Of a stretch of DNA of 7,391 nucleotides, positions 1-4,811 are shown one piece after another. The position numbers and the translations under genes are program-made. Every line of letters starts with the position of its first letter. Positions within the stretch are counted from its first letter, which is position 1. The DNA is taken from positions 1 through 7,391 of the forward strand of contig WFRA01000131.1 of assembly GCA_015486775.1 (NCBI GenBank). Direction: 5' to 3'. A model generated the notes under the pieces. The model saw nothing but the letters and a program-made list of their open reading frames with translations. It was not told where the DNA came from and searched no databases. Origin of the DNA: Kiritimatiellales bacterium. GTDB lineage: Bacteria > Verrucomicrobiota > Kiritimatiellia > Kiritimatiellales > Pontiellaceae.

Positions 1-18
1 GACTGACGGCCGTCAGTC
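1..18. repeat. Palindromic repeat at the 3' end of thiF, cut by the window edge
   Basis: GACTGACGGCCGTCAGTC is a perfect 18-base palindrome. Its right flank TGGAT (19-23) matches the flank of the 3423-3464 palindrome, so the element probably continues left of the window. It lies in the open thiF frame. Confidence 0.8.
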
Positions 19-820
19 TGGATGATAGGTCGTGTTCCTCCCCAAGCAGCAGGCGCAATACCACATTGGCCTGCATGTGCGCGGCAATGCCGACGCGCGG
101 CGCCATCAGGCCGTAGCCCGGCGCAGCACCGGTTTCAAGGTCGCCGACCACATAAATCCGCTTTCCCATCCGGCGCACACCAATGCTTTCGCCGGAGCCA
201 TAGCCAGCCATGCCGGAGGCGGCGACAATCGGTGCGGCTCCAAACGATTGCAATAGCATGGTCTTCTGATCGGCGCGGTCGAACGCCTCTACCAGCACAT
301 CCACCTCCCCAAAAAGTTCCGAAATATTTTCCGGAACCACGCGGACGCAATGGGTCTGGTATTCCACATAAGGGTTGATCCGCCACAGGTTGGCTTCGAG
401 TGCTTCGGTCTTGGGCAGGCCAATCTGGTCGATGAAATATTGCTGGCGGTTGAGGTTGCTCGGCTCCACCACATCGAAGTCGACCAGAATCAGCCGTCCC
501 ACCCCGATGCGCGCCAGCGCCACGGCGACGGAGGAGCCTAGCCCCCCGAGCCCGGCGATGCCGACCGTCGCGCCCTTGATTTTTCCATGCACCCCCGGCG
601 TATGGCGAGCTGCCATGAGCACCTCGAGCTCTTCGGCCGGAGGTATCTCGCCCCGGGCGATCAGGTTCACCCGGTCGCCCTCGGCCAGCGGCAGATCCCC
701 GGCCGCAACCGCGCCGTTGCAGATCAGCACATCCGCCAAAGGTTTTTCGCGGTCGCGCAACTGCATGAGCGTGGTGCCTTCCGGCACCTCGGTTTTGCGT
801 TCGTTGAGCTGGATTTTCAT
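1..820 (-). CDS. thiF: ThiS adenylyltransferase ThiF with N-terminal ThiS-like domain (3' end beyond window)
   Basis: E1-like enzyme expected to adenylate the C-terminal glycine of the sulfur carrier ThiS in the cytoplasm, the first step of sulfur loading for thiazole synthesis. I translated it from the ATG at 820-818; the frame stays open to base 1, giving 273 codons. Residues 1-57 form a ThiS-like ubiquitin fold (MKIQLNERKTEVPEGTTL...LIARGE) that lacks a terminal GG. Residues 58-80 are a linker with the AARHTPGVH block. The Rossmann domain has the nucleotide loop GLGGLGS (90-96), D114, NLNRQ (122-126) and K137. There are no CxxC zinc pairs and no cysteine in the late crossover region. Length and architecture fit the 'family 2' ThiF proteins of anaerobes, which end near here. 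The start overlaps the stop of the upstream ATPase (ATGA) and has no good ribosome site of its own, so translation is probably coupled. A palindromic repeat covers the last visible codons. Confidence 0.9.
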   Translation of the reverse strand, partial: MKIQLNERKTEVPEGTTLMQLRDREKPLADVLICNGAVAAGDLPLAEGDRVNLIARGEIPPAEELEVLMAARHTPGVHGKIKGATVGIAGLGGLGSSVAVALARIGVGRLILVDFDVVEPSNLNRQQYFIDQIGLPKTEALEANLWRINPYVEYQTHCVRVVPENISELFGEVDVLVEAFDRADQKTMLLQSFGAAPIVAASGMAGYGSGESIGVRRMGKRIYVVGDLETGAAPGYGLMAPRVGIAAHMQANVVLRLLLGEEHDLSSRLTAVS

Positions 821-1953
821 AGCTGTTGTTTGCGGTTGATCCATAGCCGGAAAAAGCGGTCGGGAATCACGACCCCCCCCTCTTCCTTGTCGATAATGTC
901 CTTTTTTAGCAACAGCTCGATTGCCCGCTGGACGTTCGACGAGCTACCCATCTGGTATTTGCGCACAAACCCGGAGGAAAAAACCTGCACGGCAGAACCT
1001 TCCGCGGCAACCCCCCGAAGGAACCGGCGCGGGTTGCGGGCAAGCGAATCCCAGAGGTTCATGAAGGCGTAGCTTTCGCGGTCGAGCAGGAGCTGGGTTG
1101 CCCGCTCGATCATCTCTTGTGTCACCTCCCCGCCCTCGTCGCACAACTCCCAAAGGGGATGGCACAGGTGCTGGGTATAGAACGGATGCCCCTCCGTCAG
1201 CCGGCAAAGTGCCGCGATGGTCTCCGCGCCGATTCGTTTGCCTGTTCCAGAAAACTTGTCGGCAATGAAGGTTTGCCAATGCTCCTGGGCAATAAGCCCC
1301 AGCGGATAATGCGCGCCGGAGCGGTACATTGGCCGACGGGAGTCCATAAACATCTGACGGATCAGGTGCTTGCGGCTGCCGCAAAAGATGTAGGCCACAT
1401 TGGTCTGGTGCTGGATGGAACTGCGGAGCAGCCGCTCCACCACATCGCTCTCGTATTCCAGGATTTGCTGGAACTCGTCGAACACCACCACGATACGCTT
1501 GCCCTCCTTTTCCGCCGCCTTGGCGGGCATGGCCAACACCTCTTCGAGTAGCGGGACGTCGGGGCGCTTCTGATCAAACCCAAAGGTGACAACGGGCCTG
1601 CCCTCGTCGTTGGCCGTAACCGACGGAACCAGCCGATTGAAAAAGGTTTTTGCGGTGTGCAGCAGCTTGTCCGCACTCGTGGCCATCGCCTCCGAAAACG
1701 CCTTGGCGCACGCCAGCGCAAACGAGGTTTCGCCATCGGTCGGCCAGAGATCGATGTAGACGGATAGATATTCATCTTCCGGCAATTCGCTCAGCACCTT
1801 GCGGATGAGCGAGGTCTTGCCCAGCCGCCGCTCGGAATAGACAAACAGCTTTTCGGCATTCTCCACCGCCCGCCGCAAATCCGCCACCTCCTGTGTCCGG
1901 TTGCAAAACGACTCGCCCGAGACCACACCGCCATATTGGAAAGGATTTTTCAT
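817..1953 (-). CDS. P-loop ATPase with C-terminal winged-helix-like region, unknown role
   Basis: A 378-residue ATP-binding protein of the ATPase_2/STAND-like type found scattered in many bacteria and archaea; its cellular role is not established. It opens with the characteristic MKNPFQYGGVVSGESFCNR. The Walker A region at 39-48 (YSERRLGKTS) keeps GKTS but has no glycine at its first position, as is common in this group. Walker B is IVVVFDE (154-160), followed by a sensor-like strand YIFCGSRKHLI (188-198). The C-terminal third (about 270-378) is predicted to be helical or winged-helix and ends in a strand-rich segment. I chose the ATG at 1953 over one 17 codons upstream because AGGAGG (1966-1961) sits 7 bases before it and homologues begin MKNPF. 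The stop TGA (819-817) overlaps the thiF start by four bases. The region upstream is packed with GCGTAA repeats. No signal peptide or membrane segment is seen. Confidence 0.85.
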   Translation of the reverse strand: MKNPFQYGGVVSGESFCNRTQEVADLRRAVENAEKLFVYSERRLGKTSLIRKVLSELPEDEYLSVYIDLWPTDGETSFALACAKAFSEAMATSADKLLHTAKTFFNRLVPSVTANDEGRPVVTFGFDQKRPDVPLLEEVLAMPAKAAEKEGKRIVVVFDEFQQILEYESDVVERLLRSSIQHQTNVAYIFCGSRKHLIRQMFMDSRRPMYRSGAHYPLGLIAQEHWQTFIADKFSGTGKRIGAETIAALCRLTEGHPFYTQHLCHPLWELCDEGGEVTQEMIERATQLLLDRESYAFMNLWDSLARNPRRFLRGVAAEGSAVQVFSSGFVRKYQMGSSSNVQRAIELLLKKDIIDKEEGGVVIPDRFFRLWINRKQQL

Positions 1954-1955
1954 TA

Positions 1956-1986
1956 TTACGCCTCCTGCGTAACGCAACATGCGTAA
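1956..1986. repeat. GCGTAA/TTACGC repeat cluster next to the ATPase start
   Basis: The words TTACGC (1956-1961), GCGTAA (1967-1972) and GCGTAA (1981-1986) follow one another. The stretch TGCGTAACGCAA (1966-1977) is repeated in inverted orientation as TTGCGTTACGCA at 2045-2056. This could be an operator, an RNA structure in the ATPase leader, or one end of a small mobile element. No promoter boxes were convincing. Confidence 0.65.
1961..1966 (-). promoter_or_regulatory. Strong ribosome binding site of the ATPase gene
   Basis: AGGAGG on the minus strand, 7 bases before the ATG at 1953. It decides the start. It lies in the spacer between inverted words TTACGC (minus 1972-1967) and GCGTAA (minus 1961-1956), so it would sit mostly in the loop of a possible hairpin. 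Confidence 0.8.
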
Positions 1987-2044
1987 TTCTGGGCGAGACC
2001 GCAAGCGGATTCGGCAAACATTTGCCTTCTCTGAAATTACCCCC

Positions 2045-2069
2045 TTGCGTTACGCAGATTGCGTAACGC
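2045..2069. repeat. Perfect inverted repeat of the GCGTAA family
   Basis: GCGTTACGCA (2047-2056) and TGCGTAACGC (2060-2069) are exact reverse complements separated by three bases. Together with the cluster at 1956-1986 they give five GCGTAA half-sites in about 115 bases. Between the two clusters lie smaller inverted pairs: CCGC/GCGG (1999-2008) and GGCAAA/TTTGCC (2013-2026). Confidence 0.7.
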
Positions 2070-2127
2070 CCTTTCTTTCCACTTCCCGCTTTACTTCCAA
2101 CCCTTGGAAGGGCAACTTCGCCCCAAG

Positions 2128-2313
2128 TCACCCGGGGTGCCATCCCGCTTTTGCGGGGAAGCACGAATCCTGAAGCACTAAATCCGAATGCTTTGTATTT
2201 TAGGTTTGGAATTTGTTTCGGGTTTCGAGTTTAGGATTTAGGATTTTTCCATGTGCTGAGATTATACCCGTTGAACCTGATCCGGATCATGCCGGCGCAA
2301 GGGAGCGTGGAGA
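2128..2313 (+). ncRNA. TPP riboswitch (thi box) with an expanded P3 arm
   Basis: Senses thiamine pyrophosphate in the nascent mRNA and controls thiSGH. The 3' half is canonical: CTGAGA (2256-2261), ATACCC (2264-2269), AACCTGATC (2274-2282), the P5 arms CCGG/CCGG (2282-2285, 2292-2295) and GGCGCAAGGGAG (2294-2305). The canonical 5' block GGGGTGCC is found about 115 bases upstream at 2134-2141, and its GGGT (2135-2138) can pair with ACCC (2266-2269) to make P2. The intervening sequence would be a very long P3. It holds a CCCGC-TTTT-GCGGG hairpin (2144-2157) and an A/T-rich repeat. P1 is weak in this model (UCAC 2128-2131 with GUGG 2307-2310). A competing 8-pair helix joins UUUCCAUG (2246-2253) to CGUGGAGA (2306-2313). 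The 3' half is near certain; the 5' boundary is inferred. Confidence 0.85.
2159..2248. repeat. A/T-rich degenerate repeat inside the riboswitch P3 arm
   Basis: The stretch is much more A/T-rich than its surroundings and built of related words: AATCC, CTAAATCC, TTTAGG, and TTTAGGA twice in tandem (2230-2243). TAAATCC (2179-2185) can pair with GGATTTA (2234-2240) and AATCC (2166-2170) with GGATT (2241-2245), so it could fold back as an extended P3. It resembles dispersed intergenic repeats seen in many PVC and related genomes; that resemblance is from memory. Confidence 0.55.
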
Positions 2314-2320
2314 TTTCTCC

Positions 2321-2351
2321 AGCGTTTCCGGGTTCCCGGGAACGCTTTTTT
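2321..2351 (+). terminator. Intrinsic terminator of the TPP riboswitch
   Basis: AGCGTTTCCGGG (2321-2332) pairs with CCCGGGAACGCT (2335-2346) with only one G-U pair, followed by six T (2346-2351). It lies eight bases after the aptamer and just before the thiS ribosome site. This indicates control by premature termination when TPP is bound. GGAGA/TCTCC (2309-2320) between aptamer and terminator may take part in the switch. Confidence 0.85.
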
Positions 2352-2365
2352 GTTGGAGAATGAAA

Positions 2366-2566
2366 ATGAAACTAACCGTAAACGGCGAGCCGCACCAACA
2401 TGCTGGCGATGGCTCCATCGCCGCCCTGCTCGAAGAGCTGGGCACAAAAAAAGAACACACCGCCCTCATGCTCAATGGCGACGTGGTGCCTTCCAAGGAT
2501 TGGAAAACCACCGCGCTCGTCGAAAACGACGAAGTCGAAATGCTCGTCTTTGTTGGTGGTGGATAG
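2366..2566 (+). CDS. thiS: Sulfur carrier protein ThiS
   Basis: Small ubiquitin-fold carrier that, as a C-terminal thiocarboxylate, donates sulfur to ThiG. The product is 66 residues, the usual size. It begins [11 protein letters not shown], has the LEELG...[10 protein letters not shown] core and ends in EMLVFVGGG with the free Gly-Gly tail needed for adenylation by ThiF. GGAG (2355-2358) lies 7 bases before the ATG at 2366; another in-frame ATG at 2360 is only one base from it and is less likely. First gene after the TPP riboswitch and terminator, followed after 56 bases by thiG. The separate ThiS-like domain on ThiF lacks the GG tail, so this is the functional carrier. Confidence 0.95.
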   Translation: MKLTVNGEPHQHAGDGSIAALLEELGTKKEHTALMLNGDVVPSKDWKTTALVENDEVEMLVFVGGG

Positions 2567-2607
2567 AGAATATCGAACAGACGAACAAGGAATGTCGAAT
2601 CTTGAAG
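2567..2607 (+). repeat. Dispersed repeat copy in the thiS-thiG spacer
   Basis: CGAACAAGGAATGTCGAAT (2582-2600) recurs exactly on the other strand at 5828-5810 inside the ABC transporter gene. Extending to 2607 the match is 25 of 26 bases. The left part, GAATATCGAACA (2568-2579), resembles 5761-5772. The copy ends just before the thiG ribosome site. Confidence 0.75.
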
Positions 2608-2622
2608 TTCGGAGAGGGAATA

Positions 2623-3414
2623 ATGGTAAAAGATATTTTTGAAATCGGAGGCGAAGAGTTCGGCTCGCGCCTATTTTTGGGCACGGGCAAGTTTTCAGAT
2701 ACGAAAACGATGGTCGAAGCGGTCAAAGCTTCGGGAACCGAGCTGGTGACGGTGGCGCTGCGGCGCTTCAACCGCGAGCAGGCGGAGGACGATCTCTACG
2801 GCCCGCTCTCCGAACTCAAAAATGTGCGGCTCATGCCCAACACCTCCGGTGCCATGAATGCCAAAGAGGCCGTCCGCGCCGCGATGCTTGGCCGCGAACT
2901 GAGCAAAAGCCCGATCGTGAAGCTGGAGATCCACCCAAACCCGCACCACCTGCTGCCCGACCCCATCGAAACCTACGAGGCCGCCATCGAACTCGTGAAG
3001 CAGGATTTTATCGTCCTGCCCTACATCCCGGCCGACCCCGTGCTCGCCAAGCGGCTCGAAGAGATCGGCTGCGCGGCCGTCATGCCGCTGGGCGCGGCCA
3101 TCGGCACCGGCAAAGGGCTCTCCACCGCCGGGATGATCAAAATCATCATCCGCGACGCCGACATTCCCGTGGTGGTTGACGCCGGTCTGCGTGCCCCGTC
3201 CGAGGCCGCCCGCGCGCTGGAGATGGGCTGCGACGCCGTGCTCGTCAACTCCGCCATCGCCGCCGCGGAAAACCCGGCGGCCATGGCGGCCGCCTTCAAA
3301 ACCGGCACCGAAACCGGTCGTGCCGCTTATCTGGCCGGTCTCATGCCCACCTCCGAAGTTGCCCTCGCCAGCTCGCCGCTCACCAACTTTCTCTCCAAAA
3401 CCGATAGCGAATAA
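2623..3414 (+). CDS. thiG: Thiazole synthase ThiG
   Basis: Condenses 1-deoxyxylulose 5-phosphate, dehydroglycine and ThiS thiocarboxylate into the thiazole phosphate of thiamine. The product is 263 residues with a TIM-barrel pattern, a normal length. Family marks are FLGTGKF (18-24), VALRRFN (44-50), the Schiff-base lysine K100 in [13 protein letters not shown] (110-113), [13 protein letters not shown] (154-166), [31 protein letters not shown] (184-213) and [10 protein letters not shown] (232-241). GGAGAGGG (2611-2618) sits four bases before the ATG, a strong ribosome site. A longer in-frame reading from near 2350 would have to run through thiS and is not real. Followed by a 56-base gap to thiH that carries a perfect palindrome. 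Probably cotranscribed from the TPP-controlled promoter. ThiG normally works in complex with ThiH. Confidence 0.97.
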   Translation: MVKDIFEIGGEEFGSRLFLGTGKFSDTKTMVEAVKASGTELVTVALRRFNREQAEDDLYGPLSELKNVRLMPNTSGAMNAKEAVRAAMLGRELSKSPIVKLEIHPNPHHLLPDPIETYEAAIELVKQDFIVLPYIPADPVLAKRLEEIGCAAVMPLGAAIGTGKGLSTAGMIKIIIRDADIPVVVDAGLRAPSEAARALEMGCDAVLVNSAIAAAENPAAMAAAFKTGTETGRAAYLAGLMPTSEVALASSPLTNFLSKTDSE

Positions 3415-3422
3415 TTCCGCCC

Positions 3423-3464
3423 ATCTCTAATCCAGATTGACGATCGTCAATCTGGATTAGAGAT
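3423..3464. repeat. Perfect 42-base palindrome between thiG and thiH
   Basis: The sequence is its own reverse complement from 3423 to 3464, centred on GATC at 3442-3445. The core is GATTGACGATCGTCAATC. A relative lies at 1-18 with GACTGACGGCCGTCAGTC and the same TGGAT flank. It starts nine bases after the thiG stop and ends six bases before the thiH ATG. There is no T-tract, so it is not a simple terminator. Confidence 0.95.
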
Positions 3465-3470
3465 CTGCCC

Positions 3471-4694
3471 ATGAAAAAACCACTTCCAGACTGGCTCGAT
3501 CCAACGCCGTGGCTTCCAAACACGGGAAGCTCAGACCGACGTGCCATCGAAGCCGCCATCCGCTCGGAGAATCCAGGCGAGCGGGAGCTGGCTCTGATGC
3601 TTTCGCCCGCAGCCCAAGATTTTCTCGAACCCATGGCGCAGCGGGCGCAGGCGATCACGCGCCGCCACTTTGGGCGGACCATCAAGCTCTACACCCCGCT
3701 CTATCTCTCCAACTTTTGCAACGGCGGTTGCCTCTACTGCGGCATTGCCGCCGACCGCAAGGCGCAACGCTCCGTGCTCGACCAAAAACACCTGCGCCAC
3801 GAAATGGAGGCTATCAAGGCGATGCACCTCGAAGAGCTCGTGCTGCTCACCGGCGAACGCATGCCGGAGGCCGATCTCCCCTATCTGCGCGACTGCGTGG
3901 CCATTGCCGCCGAACAGATCCACAATGTGAACATCGAAGTCTTCCCGATGGCGGAAGACGAATATCGCCTGCTCGCCGACGCGGGCTGCACGGGCGTGAC
4001 GCTCTATCAGGAAACCTACGATCCCGTCGTCTACGAAAAGATGCACCGCTGGGGTGCCAAACGCGATTATTTTCAACGATTGGAAGCGCCCGACCGCGCC
4101 CTGCGCGGCGGCATGCGCTCCATCGGCATCGGCGCCCTGCTCGGGCTCGCCGACCCGCGTTTCGACATCCTCTGCACCTACCGCCACGCCAAACACCTGC
4201 TGAAAACCTACTGGCGGGCCGGCGTCTCCATCTCCTTCCCGCGCATCCAGCCGCAGCTCGGCGGCTTTGTCCCCGACCACCCCGTCGACGAAAAAATGCT
4301 GGCGCAATTTATCTTTGCCCTGCGCATCTGCCTGCCCGAAATCCCGCTCGTACTCTCCACCCGCGAACCCGCCCGCGTCCGCGACGGCCTCGCCGGGGTG
4401 GGCATCTCGAAAATGAGCGTGGCGAGCAAAACCACCGTCGGCGGATATTCCGACGACTCCGAGGAATCCACCGAGCAATTTTCCATCAGCGACGACCGCG
4501 GCATTCCCGAATTCTGCGCCATGCTCCGCGCCAAAGGGCTCGAACCCGTCTTTAAAAACTGGGACTCCACCTACCGCGAACCCGCGCATTACCGCGTAGC
4601 CGCAAAAAACCTCGACGATCTGCGCAAAACCGCAAAGATCGGCGATGTACTTTCCTCCACCGGAGAAAGCTGGAAAGTCGAAAATTCCCCATGA
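3471..4694 (+). CDS. thiH: Radical-SAM tyrosine lyase ThiH (2-iminoacetate synthase)
   Basis: Cleaves tyrosine with S-adenosylmethionine and a 4Fe-4S cluster into dehydroglycine (2-iminoacetate) and p-cresol, feeding ThiG. The product is 407 residues, somewhat longer than the E. coli enzyme (about 377), mainly at the ends. The cluster motif CNGGCLYC gives C83, C87 and C90 (CxxxCxxC) after LYLSNF. Later ThiH marks are the LVLLTGER-like strand, LYQETYDP, IGIGALLGLAD, SISFPRIQP, LVLSTREPARVRDGL, KMSVASKTTVGGYSDD and EQFSISDDRG with EPVFKNWDSTYREP near the end. The enzyme is oxygen-sensitive, which suggests an anaerobic host. No clear ribosome site precedes the ATG; only AGAG (3460-3463) inside the palindrome arm is available, so the hairpin may limit or couple translation. 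Last gene of the thiSGH group; 117 bases separate it from the ABC gene. Confidence 0.96.
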   Translation: MKKPLPDWLDPTPWLPNTGSSDRRAIEAAIRSENPGERELALMLSPAAQDFLEPMAQRAQAITRRHFGRTIKLYTPLYLSNFCNGGCLYCGIAADRKAQRSVLDQKHLRHEMEAIKAMHLEELVLLTGERMPEADLPYLRDCVAIAAEQIHNVNIEVFPMAEDEYRLLADAGCTGVTLYQETYDPVVYEKMHRWGAKRDYFQRLEAPDRALRGGMRSIGIGALLGLADPRFDILCTYRHAKHLLKTYWRAGVSISFPRIQPQLGGFVPDHPVDEKMLAQFIFALRICLPEIPLVLSTREPARVRDGLAGVGISKMSVASKTTVGGYSDDSEESTEQFSISDDRGIPEFCAMLRAKGLEPVFKNWDSTYREPAHYRVAAKNLDDLRKTAKIGDVLSSTGESWKVENSP

Positions 4695-4700
4695 ATTTGT

Positions 4701-4723
4701 GGAGGGAAACCACATCGCCCTCC
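4701..4723 (+). terminator. Possible weak terminator hairpin after thiH
   Basis: GGAGGG (4701-4706) can pair with CCCTCC (4718-4723) around an 11-base loop, seven bases after the thiH stop. There is no T-run behind it, only CTTCAAT, so termination is uncertain. The rest of the 4695-4811 gap shows a TGGAGAG word (4779-4785) but no clear promoter. Confidence 0.35.
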
Positions 4724-4811
4724 CTTCAATAGGCTTGTATTCCGGCGGGTAGGCTTTACTTTTGGGCGACCTTTTATTTGGAGAGAGCCGATTCAACCCA
4801 CGGAAATAAAA

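Larger units (their letters stand above)
1954..2365. other. Divergent intergenic control region between the ATPase and thiS genes
   Basis: This 412-base gap holds no convincing gene. From left to right it contains the GCGTAA repeat clusters (1956-2069), a stretch with small inverted repeats (CCCTT/AAGGG at 2101-2112 and GGGC/GCCC at 2110-2123), the TPP aptamer (about 2128-2313), an intrinsic terminator (2321-2351) and the thiS ribosome site. Two promoters facing away from each other must lie here, but I could not identify -35/-10 boxes with confidence. Confidence 0.8.

Noticed and set aside
22..1551. Several plus-strand frames opposite thiF and the ATPase
   Set aside because: All are antisense to genes with clear motifs; their products are Arg/Pro/Ala-rich without domain character.
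1954..2004. Upstream ATG for the ATPase (17 extra residues)
   Set aside because: AGGAGG is placed exactly for the ATG at 1953 and the MKNPF start matches the family; the extension is encoded by the repeat cluster.
2219..2223. CGGGT as the 5' P2 strand of the riboswitch
   Set aside because: It can pair with ACCCG (2266-2270), but it lacks the GGGGTGC context found at 2134-2141 and leaves no P1 partner upstream.
2350..2622. N-terminal extension of ThiG starting near 2350
   Set aside because: It would read through thiS in another frame. A strong ribosome site and a normal-length ThiG begin at 2623.
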